From Hordeum vulgare subsp. vulgare (Eukaryota > Streptophyta > Magnoliopsida > Poales > Poaceae), in NCBI RefSeq assembly GCF_904849725.1, contig NC_058518.1:215524741-215588740 (forward strand): a DNA stretch of 64,000 nt, read 5' to 3'. Below are positions 35,378-48,148 of the stretch, piece by piece; the stretch's first letter is position 1; every line of letters starts with the position of its first letter. The notes beneath the pieces are model-generated. The model did no database searches. It saw only the letters and a program-made list of their open reading frames with translations, and was not told the DNA's origin. The translations under genes and the position numbers were made by a program.

Positions 35378-36804
35378 CGATACGTCTCCATCGTATCTAT
35401 AATTTTATATTATACCATGTTGTTATATTATCATTCTTGGATGTTTTATGATCATTTTATAGCAACTTTATACCATTTTTGGGACTAACCTATGGACATA
35501 GTGCACAATGCGAGTTGCTATTTTTTTTCTTGTTTTTACCTTCACAGAAAATTAATATGAGATGAAGTCCAAATGCCATGTAACTTTTTGGAGATTTTTT
35601 CTGGACTAGAAGGAAACTTGAGGACCAAGGATGCCAACTAGGGGAGGTCTAGGCGGCCCACTAGGCACCAGGGTGCGCCCTGGGCCCCTGGCGCGCCCTG
35701 GTGGGTATGAGGGCCTCGGGCAGCTCCTCCGCCACCTTTGAGCTCTATAAATGCCCCAATATTCCACAAACCCTACAGGAGCACACGAAAAATTGTTTCA
35801 GCCGCCGCAAGTTCCAGAAGTCACCAAATCCAATCTAGAGCCAAATCCAAAAATCGTTTAGCTTCTCAATAGACTCTATCTTTTGTTGTGTGTTTGTTGG
35901 GATCCGATTAACTGTGAGTTTATGATTAAATCTATGATATTATATACATGCTTTATTATAATAGACTCATATTTCTTCTGTGATTTTTGGGTTTTGTTTG
36001 GCCAACTTGATCTTTTTATCTTGCAATCAGAAGAGGTGCTTTGTGATGGGTTCGATCTTGTGGTGATTAATCTCAGTGATAGAAAAAGACATGACACGCA
36101 TGTATCGTTGCTATTAAGGATAAAACAGTGGGGTCTATTCCTACATGAATAGATCTTGTCTACATCATGTCATCGTTCTTAAAGCACTACTCCATTTCTC
36201 CACGAACTTAATACACTAGATGCATGCTAGATAGCGGTCAATGTGTGGAGTAATAGTAGTAGATGCATGCAGGAGTCAGTCTACTTGTCTTAGATGTGAT
36301 GCCTATATACATGATCATTGTATTGGATATCGTCATAATTGTTCGCTCTTCTATGAATTGCCCAACAGTAATTTTTCTACCCACCGTTTGCTATTTTACC
36401 GAGAGAAGCCACTAGTGAAACCTATGGCCCCCGGGTATATTTTACGTCATCTATTTGGAAGGTCTATTTTATTATTCTTGTTTCCAATTTATTTTCTCTT
36501 TTAATTTTAGATCTATATTATCAAAAAACCTAAAATACCTTGCTGCGTTTTATTTACCATTACTTTATTTGCATCTATCAATCTATCCTTTTATCGTTTT
36601 ATTTTACCCTTGAGGGACTGACAACCCCTACACACGTTGGGTTGCAAGGATTTGTTATTTGTGTGCAGGTACCGCTTACAAAGTATTTTGGATCTTGATA
36701 CTTGATTGATACCTTGGTGTCATAACCGAGGGAAATACTTCTCGCTGTTGTGCTACATCACCCTTTAAGCTTGGAGGGAAACTAACGCAATCAGTGAGGA
36801 GTCA
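35378..36804 (+). repeat. 5' LTR of element D
   Basis: Opens CGATACGTCTCC (TG changed to CG), ends GAGGAGTCA, 1427 bases. TATAAAT at 35746. Compared with the other LTR it lacks a mid-LTR block between about 35845 and 35860. The CCCACTAGGCACCAGG word is at 35657-35672. Confidence 0.83.
35746..35752 (+). promoter_or_regulatory. TATA-like box in LTR of element D
   Basis: TATAAAT after GAGCTC; the matching box in the second LTR (TATAAATA) is at 40449-40456. Confidence 0.5.
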
Positions 36805-36811
36805 AGATTTC

Positions 36812-36829
36812 TGGCTCCGTTGCCGGGGA
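36812..36829 (+). other. Primer binding site of element D (tRNA-Asp type)
   Basis: TGGCTCCGTTGCCGGGGA, one base from the tRNA-Asp complement TGGCGCCGTTGCCGGGGA, seven bases inside the LTR. Element C carries the identical variant. Confidence 0.82.
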
Positions 36830-36959
36830 AGATCAAGTCAATATCCATCAAGTTCCCACACATAAACTCTCATCTCCTTGCAATTACATTATTTTCCATT
36901 TGCCTCTCATTTTACTCTCCCTCACTTGACAAAAATGTTCCCTGTATTTGCCTTCTTTT

Positions 36960-37815
36960 TGTTTGTCACTTTCTGGCCGGATCTCTTGTTTGCCTTTGTT
37001 CTTGCTTGCCTTATCGCCATGGCAAATTCCTCCCTTGCTATGAGCACCCGTGAGATTCAAGTTCTCAATTTAAGCAAAGGGGACGAGAAAGTCTGAAAGA
37101 TGCTTGGTATAGCATTTGCAATGCTCATGATAGATCTATCTACAAGCAATATACTACCGTTCTTTTGAAATTTTTATGTGGGAATTACTACTTGGTATAA
37201 ATTTGTTCTTAACACTATTACCGGGTGAAATTTGTTATGTTGTCCACCCTCCGATTCTCTTAATGCCATGGGAAGTTTATTTGCATCTCCACCTATAATT
37301 ATAATAGAAACAATTTTAACTCTTAAGCATTTTATGCAAAGGTTAGATGCTATTGAAAATAAAATTCTTACCAAAGAGCATGTTGAAAATTGGGATAAAA
37401 TGGTGCAAGATCTTGTTAATCGTATTTGTTCAAAGATGAGAGAAGGTATTAAAATGCTGAAAGAGAAACAACCCATAACTAATGAAAGGGTAGTAGAGAG
37501 TCCGACTCGAATTGATAAATTTGAAGAAAAAATTAGTAAATTGAGCGCAACTTTTTCCCATTGAAACTATTGAGAAAACTCCTCCTAGAAAGAAAACTAC
37601 CCAAACTCCCAAGAACAAGGGTGCCTCTTCTAGCAACGACAACGTAGGTCTTAAGATGATTAGGTCTCACTTCAACCTGAATGAACTTCCTCATATGAAT
37701 GAATTCTTTAACTTTATTCCTAGGAGTATAATTTTTTAGAATATGCATGCTAGATATCTAAGGAATTAGAGATGTGTGATTGAGGAGTTGGAAATTAAGG
37801 ATGACAACACTTGAA
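36960..37815 (+). pseudogene. gag: Gag remnant of element D
   Basis: A Met at 37020 starts MANSSLAMSTREIQVLNLSK, stopped after 25 codons. A later open stretch (37232-37560) is charged and helix-prone (KHFMQRLDAIENKILTKEH, then MREGIKMLKEKQPITNE), consistent with a coiled-coil gag segment. The end corresponds to the last codons before the non-coding 3' region in element C, so most of gag and all of protease have been lost or never existed. Confidence 0.55.
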
Positions 37816-40102
37816 TTTATGCTTTATACCTAGCCACGGGCGTAAAACTATAGCGTTTGTTGGGAGAAAACCCAATGAATAAAATTTATTTTTCACTTTT
37901 GCTTACTTTTCTTGAGAGTTTTCAAAATTATGCTACTATTATGATTGTGTTTATCATGTTTTAGTTAGTGTTTTTGCCAAGTAAAGCCTTTAGGATCATG
38001 TTGGGTAAAAGTTTCTTTGATCTTGTTGGAAAACAAAAAAATTTGTGTCGAGTAGATGAAATTCTAAAAATCACAGAAGCAACGAAAGTTTGTGAATTTT
38101 CTACACAAGATTGATATACATATTCCATACGTTGTCTTAATTGTCAGAATTTTTTGGAGTTATAGAAGTATGAGTAAAATTCAAGTCTTTACAGACTGTT
38201 CTGTTTTGACAAATTTTATTTTCTTTGTGTTGTGTGCTTGTTTTGATGATTCTATGGTTTGTATCGGGGGGTATAAGCCATGACAGAGTAGAATACATTA
38301 GATATAACACAAAAACAAAATTGGAATGAGTTTTCAACAGTACGTAAAGTAAAGATTGGTTTTCTTATACTAACGAATCGCATGTAAGTTTTGTTGAGTT
38401 TTGTGGGATTCAAGTTTTCATGTTTCGGGTGAGATCACGATGGGTGATGGAATAAGTTTCGGGTGGAATAAGCTTGGGGATGCACCACGGCACCCAAAGG
38501 TAATATCCAAAGAGTATGAAGCAACTAAGCTTGGGGATTCCCCGGAAGGCATCCCCTCTTTCTTCTAACAACCATCCGTAATTTTACTTGGAGCTATATT
38601 TTTATTCGTCACATAGCATGAGTTTTTCTTGGAGCATCTTATATTATATGAGTATTTTCTTGCTTTGCTATTAGTTTCTCATGATAAACCTTGTTATACA
38701 CACCTATTTGAGAGGGCCAAATCATGCTATGATTTGTTAGAATAGCTCTTTATGCTTCACTTAAACTTTTTAGAGCCATGGAAATGTGTAGTGCTTCACT
38801 TATATCCTTTTGAGCACGGTGGTGCTATTATTTTGAAAAATTGCTCTCATGCTTCACTTATATTATTTTGAGAATTAGTAGAAATTTTCAAAATTTTAAA
38901 GAAACTTGTGATCTCGTACTTCACTTATATTTGTTTGAGAGCTCGTTATTTGCAATGGCAATTTGTTTTAAATGAAATTAGTCCCAAAGTGACAGATATC
39001 CACGGGAGATATAATAAAAGCTTCATGAAGATCATTGGATGTTAAACTTGATTCTTTGCAATAGTTTTGCGATATGAAGATGGTGATATGTGAGTTATGT
39101 TGATGAGTAATTATGCTTTAGTAAGAATATTGGTGTTAAGGTTTGTGATTACCTATGCATGCACATGAAGTCAATATTTATGTTATGAAATTATATCCTA
39201 CTTGCGTTGCATTATTCGGTATTAGTCATGTTTAATTTTCACTTATGATGGTTTTCGTTCCTCGTTGGGCGCTTCTCAATCTATCTGCTAGCCTTCCCTT
39301 GTAATAAGTGGGAACACTGCTTGTGCATCCAAATCCTAAGCCCAAAGTTGTACCAAATGAGTCAACCATACGTACCTATATGCGGTGTTTCAGTGTCGTT
39401 CCAAGTAAATTTGCAAGTGCTAACTCTAATGTCTAAAATAAATTTATGTTTTGTGTGCCCGTACTGCTCATGAAGCGGCGAGCGGTGGCCGGTATCTTCC
39501 ATGTTAAATAGGTTGTTCTCAAGATTGTTTATTCACTTGTCATTGCACGAGAGTATGGCGGTAAAAAGGAATAAACTTTATTTTTAGTTTGGGAACAACC
39601 TATGATTTGTTGACATGAAAAGTATACCACCCACAATAATTTATCTCTAAATTTTTTGCTTTGAGCTCTGGCGCTGCTACAAATCTGTGCTTCCCTCAGT
39701 GAAGGGCCTATCGATTTACTTTATGCAATTTTTTATTTTGAATTTGAGTCTCCATCTTCTCTTGTAAAGCACCAACTGAGGAACACTCTTATCATACTTG
39801 AGCATGGGATGTAGCTAATATTTGGGTGTGTTGCATGAATGGATCAATGATGGAGCGTGATGGGCTAGGGATAGCGTTCTTTAGCTTTGATATTTTGAAA
39901 GACTTGGTTGCTTGTTGATATGCTTGAGTATTGAACTATTCATGTCAAATTATACACTATTGTATTGAATCATCTACAAGTCCATATGTCCATGCTAAGA
40001 AGAAATGAATATGATGAACATCTTAGGCAACATTCCACATCAAAAAATCTGTTTTTATCATTTACCTACTCGAGGACGAGCAGGAATTAAGCTTGGGAAT
40101 GT
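37816..40102 (+). other. Non-coding 3' region of element D
   Basis: No significant frame. The start (CCTAGCCACGGGCG, then TTGTTGGGAG, near 37829-37866) matches the sequence just after protease in element C (reverse strand, near 54900). TGCTTCACTTATAT-type words recur at 38753, 38792, 38850 and 38917. The end carries CTACTCGAGGACGAGCAGG and the purine tract TTAAGCTTGGGAATG before the LTR. Confidence 0.65.
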
Positions 40103-41637
40103 TGATATGTCTCCAATGTATATGTAATTTTTTTATTGTTCCATGCTATTATATTGTCATTCTTGGATGTTTTATAATCATTTTATAGTAACTTTATACC
40201 ATTTTTGGGACTAACCTATTGGCATAATGCCCAGTGCAAGTTGTTGTTTTTTTCTTTTTTTTTCTTCGCAGAAAATCAATATCACATGAAGTCCAAATGC
40301 CACAAAACTTTTTGGAGATTTTTTCTGGACCAAAAGGAAACTCTAGGACCAAGGATACCAACCAGGGGAGGTCCAGGCGGCCTACTAGGCACCAGCGTGC
40401 ACCTTGATGGGTAGTGGTGGCCTCACCTCCTCTCCCGCGTGTGAGCTCTATAAATACCCCAATATTCCAGAAAACCTAGAGGAGCAGACGAAAAATCGTT
40501 TTAGCCGCCGCAAGTTCCACAAGTCACGAGATCCAATATAGAGCCCGTTCTGGAGGGGAACACGGTGACGGAGGGTCATCATACTCATTGGTGCTCCTCC
40601 GATGATGCGTGAGTAGTTCATATCAAACCTACGGTTCCATAGGCAGTAGTTATATGGCTTCCTCTCTTGTTTTGCTTCTCAATACAATGGTCTTGGAGAT
40701 CTATTTGATGTAACTCTATCTTTTGTCGTGTGTTTGTTGGGATCCGATGAAGTGTGAGCTTATGATCAGATCTATGAAATTGTATCCATGCTTGATTACT
40801 ATAGCCTCGTATTTCTTCTCTGATATTTGGGTTTTGTTCGGCCAACTTGGTATTTTTATCTTGCAATGGGAAGAGGTGCTTTGTGATGGGTTCGATCTTG
40901 CCATGCTCAATCTCAGTGATAGAAAGAGACATGACACGCATGTATTGTTGTTATTAAGGATAAAACGATGGGGTCTATTCCTACATGAATAGATAATATC
41001 TACATCATGTCATCGTTCTTAAAGCATTACTCCGTGTCTCCACGAACTTAATACACTAGATGCATGCTGGATAGCGGTCGATGTGTGGAGTAATAGTAGT
41101 AGATGCAGGCAGGAGTCTGTCTACTTGTCTTGGATGTGATTCTTATATACATGGTCATTGTCTTGGATATCATCATAATTATTCGCCCTTCTATCAATTG
41201 CCAAGAGTAATTTGTCTACCCATTGTTTGCTATTTTCTTGAGAGAAGCCATTAGTCAAACCTACCACACCTGGGTCTATTTTACGTCATCTATTTGCAAG
41301 ATCTATTTTTATATTCGTGTTTCCAATTTGTTTGCTCTTTTATATTAAAATATGTATTATCAAAAAACCCAAAAATACAATGTTTCATTTTATTTACCAT
41401 TACTTTATTTGCATATATCAATCTATCCTTTTACCGTTTTATTTTACCCACAAGGGATAGACAACCCCTACAAGCGTTGGGTTGCGAGGATTGTTATTTG
41501 TGTGCAGGTACCTCTGTCTTCTGGATCTTCCTACTCGATTGATACCTTGGTTTCATAACTGAGGGAAATACTTGTCGTTGGTGTGCTACATCACCCTTTA
41601 AACTTTGAGGGAAACCAACGCAATCAGGGAGGAGTCA
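40103..41637 (+). repeat. 3' LTR of element D
   Basis: Opens TGATATGTCTCCAATG, ends GGAGGAGTCA, 1535 bases. TATAAATA at 40449. Longer than the 5' LTR because it retains the mid-LTR block around 40530-40700. Confidence 0.83.
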
Positions 41638-41957
41638 GAGCCACGTGAGGCTACCTGGCCCCTGGCGACCTCACCATGGCGTGGTCTGATGGTGAGGGGC
41701 ATCAGGAGGCTCGCCCCTTGTGAGGCAGCCCCCTTCGGAGTGGCCACAACAGGTCCATCTTCCTCGGGCCGACCCAAGTGTCGCATCTTGGGCCGAAGGC
41801 AGACTTGTTGTGGTACCCTGGTTTCCACTTGGTGGACAGATACACATTCTACACGGAGGCCAAATAGATAACGAGTGAGTACCAGAACTCGGGTATGATG
41901 ATGGAATGCGTGACCCACAACAATGACACAACTATGAAAGGGTTGAAGAGATCTGGG
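41638..41957 (-). repeat. LTR of element M, continued
   Basis: GC-rich sequence resuming after element D and broken off at 41957 by Copia element A. No coding content. Its far end is not found in the window. Confidence 0.5.
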
Positions 41958-43689
41958 TGTTGGAAATATGCCTTATAGGCAATAATAAAATGGTTACTAT
42001 TATGTTTCCTTGTTCATGATAATCGTTTATTATCCATCCTAGAATTGTATTGATTGGAAACTCAAATACATGTGTGGATACATAGACAACACACAGTCCC
42101 TAGTGAGACTCTAATTGACTAGCTCGCTGATCAAAGATGATCAAGGTTTCCTGGCCATAGACAAGTGTTGTCACCTAATAACGGGATCACGTCATTAGGA
42201 GAATGATGTGATGGACAAGACCCGAACTATGAACGTAGCATATGATCGTGTCAGTTTATTGCTATTATTTTGTGCATGTCAATATATCTGTTCCTATGAC
42301 CATGAGATCATGCAACTCCAATACACCGGAGGAATACCTTGTGTGTATCAAACATCACAACATAACTGGCTGACTATAAACGTGTTCTACAGGTATATCT
42401 GAAGGTGTCTGTTGGGTTGGCATGGATCTAGACTGGGATTTGTCACTCTGTGTGACGGAGAGGTATCTTGGGGCCTACTCCATAATACAACATCACAATA
42501 AGCCTTGCAAGCAATGTGACTAAGGAGTTAGTCACGGGATCTTGTATTATGGAACGAGTAAAGAGACATGCCGGTAATGAGATTGAACTAGGCATGGAGA
42601 TACCGACAATCGAATCTCGGGCAAGTAACATACCGATGGAAAAAGGGAATTGCATACGGGATTGATTGAATCCTTGACATCGTGCTTCGATCGATAAATA
42701 TCTTCATAGAATATGTAGGAATCAATATGGGCATACAGGTCCCGCTATTGGTTATTGACCGTAGAGGTGTCTCGGTCATGTATGCATAGTTCTCGAACCC
42801 GCAGGGTCTGCACAATTAACGTTCGGTGACGCTAGATTAGTATTGGGATATGTATGTTGGTGACCGAATGTTGTTCAGAGGCCCAGATGAGATCCCGAAC
42901 GTCAAGGGGAGATCCAGAATGGTCCGGAGGTAAAGATTTACATACGGGAAGTCCTATTTTGGCTACCGGAAAAGTTTCGGGTTTTATCGGTATTGTACCA
43001 GGAAGCTTCTGGAAGGCTCAAGAAGGTTCCAGAGGGTTCCGGAGTAGTCCGTAAGGGTCCCTCCATCCCCTAGGACGTGCATGGGCTGTATGGGGGTGTC
43101 GAAGCCTTGTTGGTCCATCCCCCAAGGGCCCATGCGGTTGGGAGGAAAGAGTCACTAAAGGGGAAGGCACCTCCTAGGTGCCTTGGCGAGGGAGGAAACC
43201 TCCTAGGCACACGCCCCCTCCTTGGAGGAGGGCCTAGTGCTGCGACACAACCTCTCCCATAACTCTGTTTTCTCCTCTGATCCGTTCCGGCAGCGCTTGG
43301 CGAAGCCCTGCTAGGATTGCTCCACCATCATCTCAACCATGTCGTCGTGCTGGTTGAGATCCCATCTAATTCTCCTTCCTCTCTTGACAGATCAAGAAGG
43401 GGACGTCATCGAGCCGTACGTGTGCCGAACGCGGAGGTGTCGTCTGTTTAGTGCTAGATCGAGGAAGGATCGTGATGAGATTGCGGGACGGATCATGATG
43501 AGATCGCGGGACGGGCTGCGATTTGGATCATGAAGATGTTCCACTACATCAACCGTGTTATATACGCTTCCGCTTAGTGATCTACAAGGGTATGTAGATT
43601 CACTCTCCCCTCTCGGAGATGATCATCACCATGGAAGGTCGTGCGTGTGCGTAGGAAAAAATGTGTTTGCCATGCAACGTTCCTCAACA
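41958..43689 (+). repeat. 5' LTR of element A
   Basis: Opens TGTTGGAAATATGCC, ends TCCTCAACA, 1732 bases. The next bases (TGGCATCTTGAGC) are a decayed initiator-Met primer site (TGGTATCAGAGC). The five bases before it, CTGGG, would be its target copy. Confidence 0.87.
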
Positions 43690-44940
43690 GTGGCATCTTG
43701 AGCTAGGTTCATGCGTAGATGATATCTCGAGTAGAACACAAAAGCATTTGTGGGCGTTGATGTTCAATTTTCTACCCTCCTTAGTCTTTTCTTGATTCGG
43801 TGGTATTGTTGGATTGAACCGGCCCGGACCAACTTTACTCGTACGCTTACGAGAGACCGCTTTCATCGACTGACATGCAACTTGTTGCATGAAGATGACT
43901 GGCGGGTGTCTGTTTCTTCAACTTTAGTTGAATCGGATTTGACTGAGGCGGTCCTTGGAGAAGGTTAAATAGCAACTTGCATATCACCATTGTGGTTTTG
44001 CGTAAGTAAGATGCGATCATACTAGATACCCATAGCAGCCACGTAAAACATGCAACAACAAATTAGAGGATGCCTAACTTGTTTTTGCAGGGTATGCATG
44101 TGATGTGATATGGACAAATACATGATATGATATATTGGATGTATGAGATGACCATGTTGTAATAGTTAAATATCGACTTGCACGTCGATGCTATGGAAAC
44201 CGGCAGGAACCATAGGGTTGTCTTTAATTATTTTGCGTTTGGTGATGCTTTGCTTTATCGCTAGTAGTAGCTTTAGTAGTAACAACATAGTTAGCGCGAC
44301 AACCTCGACAGCAGCACAATGATGGAGATCATGGTGTGGCACCGGTGACGATGGAGATCATGTCGGTGCTTTGATGATGGAGATCAAGAAGCACAAGTTC
44401 ATGGCCATATCATGTCACTTAGCATTTGCATGTGATGGTAATCCTTTTATGCACCTTGTTTTTCCTAGGACGACGGTAGCATTGTAAGGTGATCCCTCAC
44501 TAAAACTTCAACATGAAATTGTGTTCTCCCCGACTGTGCACCGTTGCGACAATTCGTCATTTCAAGACACCACGTGATGATCGGGTGTGATAAAATCAAC
44601 GTTCACATACAACGGGTGCAAAAAAGTTGCACACGCGGAACACTTGAGGTAAACTTGATGAGCCTAGAATGTACAAACATGGCCTCAGAACAGAAGAGAC
44701 CGAAAGGTCCAGCATGAATCATATAGTTTCTATGATCAACATGGAGATGTTCACCATTGAAGCTAAACTCAACTCACGTGATGATCGGACTTGAGTAAGT
44801 GAATTTGGATCATGCGACACTCGATTCACTAGAGGGATGTCTATTTGAGTGGGAGTTCTTAAGTAATATGATTAATTGAACTCATTATTATGAATATAGT
44901 CAAAAGGTCTTTGCAAATTATGTTGTAGCTTGTGTTGTAG
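43690..44940 (+). other. Leader of element A
   Basis: Non-coding 5' leader typical of this Copia group. It contains primer-site remnant and GATGGAGATCA words repeated near 44320, 44350 and 44380. No supported reading frame. Confidence 0.6.
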
Positions 44941-45690
44941 CTCTACTGTTTTAATATGTTCCTAGAGAAAATTTAGTTGAAAGATGATAGTAGCAATTAA
45001 GCGGACTAGGTCCGTAAACTGAGGATTGTCCTCATTGCTTCATAGAAGGCTTATGTCATTGATGCACCGCTCGGTTTGCTAAACCCCGAGAATCATCTGC
45101 AGATGTTGCGAACTTCTGACATACACGTTTTTGATGACTACATGATAGTTCAGTGCATAATGCTTAAACGGCTTAGAATTGAGGCGCTGGAGACGTTTCG
45201 AACGTTGCGGTACATACAAGATGTTCCAATGGATGAAATGGGGATTTCACGCTCGTGCCCTTGTTGAGAGGTATAAGACCTCCGACAAGATTCTTTGTCT
45301 ACAAAGTAAGGTAGAAAAGCTCAATCATTGAGCATGTGCTCACATTGTCCGAGTGCTACAATCGCTTGAATCGAGTGGGAGTTAATCTTCCAGATGAGAT
45401 AGTGATGGTTCTCCAAAGTCACTGCCACCAAGCTACTAGAGCTTCATGATGAACTATGACATATCAGGGATAGATATGATGATCCTTGAGCTAATCGCGA
45501 TGTTTGACACCGCAAAAGTAGAAATGAAAAAGGATCGTCAATTGTTGATGGTTGGTAAAAGCACTAGTTTTAAGAAGGGCAAGGGGAAGAAGGGATACTT
45601 CATGAAACGGAAAACTAGTGGCTGCTCTAGTGAAGATACCCAAGGTTGAACTCAAACCCGAGACTAAGTGCTTTTGTAATGAGGGGAACA
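44941..45690 (+). pseudogene. gag: Gag remnant of element A
   Basis: Fragments of Copia gag: IQCIML-type words near 45150, MNYDISGIDMMILELIAMFD at 45449 and the basic run KSTSFKKGKGKKGYFMK at 45558. The zinc knuckle is not recoverable. Stops and frameshifts throughout. Confidence 0.65.
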
Positions 45691-45779
45691 ATCACTAAAG
45701 AGGAACTACCCTAGATACTTGGTAGATGAGAAGGCCGGCAAAGTCGACAAAAGTATATTGGATATACATGATATGGATG

Positions 45780-47272
45780 TGTACTTTACTAGTACTCCTA
45801 GTAGCACCAGGGTATTGGATACCGGTTCGGTTTCTAAGTGTTAGTAACTCGAAATAAAAGCTACGGAATAAACGGAGACTAGCTAAAGGCGAGATGACGA
45901 TATGTGTTGGAAGTATTTCCAAGGTTGATGTGATCAAAACATCGCACACTCCCTCTACCATCTGGATTAGTATTAAACCTAAATAATTGTTATTTGGTGT
46001 TTTTGTTGAGCATAGACATGAGTAGATTGTGTTTATCGCAATGCGTTTATTCATTTAAAGAGAATAATGGTTACTCTGTTCATTTGAATAATACCTTCAA
46101 TGGTCTTGCACCTAAAATGAATGGTTTATTGAGTCTCGATCGTAGTGATATGCATGTTCATTATATTGATGCCAAAAGATACAAAGTAGTCATGATAGTA
46201 CCACTTACTTGTGGCACTGCCGCTTGAGTCATATTGGTGGAAAACGCATGAAGAAGCTCCGTAGTGATGGATCTATGGACTCACTCATTTTTGAAACGTT
46301 TGAGACATGCGAACCATGCCTATTGGTGTAAACGCATGAAGAAACTCCATGCAGATGGATTATTTAGACTCATGTGATTATGAATCACTTGAGACATGCA
46401 AATCATGCCACATGGGCAAGATGACTGAAGACCTCGTTTTCAGTGAGATGCAACAAGAAAGTAACTTGTTGGAAGTAGTACATTTTGATGTATATAGTCC
46501 AATGAGTGCTAAGGCATGCAGTGGATATTGTTATGCTCTTCACTGATGATTTGAGTAGATACAGCTGTATTTGCTTGATGAATCACATGGTCTGAAATAT
46601 TGAAAAGTTCAAGCAATTTCAGAGTGAAGTTAAAGGTCATCGTGACAGGAGTATAATATATCTACGATGTGATTGTGGAGGTAAGTATACATCTGAGTTG
46701 CGAGTTTGCTAACATTTAAGACAATGTGAAAAATTATTTCACAACTCATGCCACCTGGAACACCATAATGTGATGATGTGTCCGAACGTCATAGCCGCGC
46801 CCTATTGGATATGGTGCATACTATGATGTCTCTTATCGAATTACCACTATCGTTTTTGGGTTAGGCATTAGAGACAACCGCATTCACTTTAAATAGGGCA
46901 CCACGTAATTCCATTGACATGACACTGTATGAACTATGGTTTGGAGAAACCTAAGTTGTCGCTTTTTTAAAAGTTTGGGGATGAGAAGCTTATGTAAAAA
47001 CTTTTCATCCTAATAAGCTCGAATCCAAAGTGGATAAATGCATCATCATAGGATACCTACAACACTTGGGTATACCTCCTATGTCAGATCTGGAATCAAA
47101 GTGTTTGTTTCTAGAAACTGGTCCTTTCTCGAGAAAAGGTTTCTCTCGAAAGAATTGAGTGGGAGGATGGTGGAACTTGATGAGGTTATTTGAACCATCA
47201 CTTCAACCAGTGTGTAGCAGGGTGCAGGAAATTATTCCTATGGTGCCTACACCAATTAAAGTGGAAGCTGAT
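45780..47272 (+). pseudogene. pol: Protease and integrase remnant of element A
   Basis: RVLDTGSVSKC at about 45810-45840 keeps the catalytic Asp-Thr-Gly. The pre-integrase zinc region is duplicated (46232-46320 and 46321-46409). VHFDVYSPMSAKACSGY near 46480 is the first integrase Asp block; LPLSFLG and ETTAFTLNRAPRNSI follow near 46845-46910; CIIIGYLQHLG near 47040 is the C-terminal part. Many stops. Ends at the insertion of B. Confidence 0.78.
46232..46409 (+). repeat. 89-bp tandem duplication in pol of A
   Basis: Two adjoining 89-base units opening TATTGGTG and closing CATGCC, each with AACGCATGAAGAA, encode two versions of the pre-integrase zinc region. Confidence 0.75.
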
Positions 47273-48148
47273 TGTCGGATTTCGGGGTCCGCAAAACCAT
47301 TAATATTCAAACTCAGTGGCGTGTACAAGGATCTCTCCCGATCTCATCTTGCCTAGCTCGCTACTCACTATGGATGGCAAAGAACTCACTCGATGGTGAG
47401 GAAGACACAGAACACGGCAGTTTACCCAGGTTCGGGCCGCTCGGAAGCGTAATACCCTACTCCTCCTTTGGTGGATTGCCTCTCGTGGAGGTTTGTGGAT
47501 GAACTAGTATATTATCCGTGGGCCCCCAGAGGCTAGAGGCCTTTCTGTGGCATGGGTATGTGGACGAATGAGTCTCCCCCCGGTCAATCAGATCAGCCCC
47601 TTGTGTTAAGTAACCTATCCTCTATATATAGTGGCGGCCCCGGTCCTCTTCCCTTATCGCAAGGGCAGGAAGGGATCCCACAACGGCCAATCTTTGAAGG
47701 GGAACAGGGGAACATGCTCCCCTGCCCCAAAGGTGGTCTTCACGTGCAAAAGTGGTTGTCAGCACAGCAGGGACGGGTCCAGGGTGACGTCCGTCCTGCC
47801 GGAGGGCAGCGATGGCCTTGTTGCACCAGAATGGAAACCTTTGGAAGATGCCTTCGACACCCGTGCACGTCCTTCCCTCCTTTGCAGGAAAGGAGAAACT
47901 GCACCATCCTGCAATCCGCTGCTCGCATGTCCTTCCTCCGCGTCATCCTTGGCTCCTGAGGCGGGGTCTTGCTTCGAAATATCAGCCGCTCCGGAGGGGC
48001 CCTGAGGAGGCCCCCTACGGGTCTTGAAGTTGTTCCTCCTTGCGAGGCTCGGTCCCTCGCGAGGGCCTTGCCTCGAGTGGTGTCAGGCCCGTTGGTTTTG
48101 GGCCAAAGGCAGGCAGGTGAGGGTACCCCCATTCCCAGAACGCCAATA
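47273..48148 (-). repeat. 3' LTR of element B (left copy)
   Basis: Forward strand TGTCGGATTTCGGG to GAACGCCAATA, 876 bases. A self-complementary TATATATA lies at 47633-47640. It differs from the right copy at about 30 of the first 262 aligned bases. Confidence 0.85.
47633..47640 (-). promoter_or_regulatory. TATA-like box in LTR of B
   Basis: TATATATA, the same on both strands; the matching box in the other LTR is at 61588-61595. Being symmetric, it could serve antisense transcription towards the 48795-49463 frame. Confidence 0.4.

Larger units (their letters stand above)
35378..41637 (+). mobile_element. Pol-less Athila-type element D
   Basis: Two LTRs (35378-36804 and 40103-41637), a tRNA-Asp primer site, a short gag remnant, a 2.3-kb non-coding region and a polypurine tract. 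Flanking five-base words GAGCG and GAGCC match at four of five. No protease, RT or integrase is present. The LTRs differ heavily (roughly 15% in the first 150 bases by eye), so it is an old insertion. It lies inside the LTR of element M. Confidence 0.85.

Noticed and set aside
35378..36804. A MITE or independent repeat unit inside M
   Set aside because: It pairs with 40103-41637 as an LTR, with a primer site and target words, so it is element D.
46232..46409. Possible CRISPR-like direct repeat
   Set aside because: Only two adjoining units without spacers, inside a decayed Copia pol.
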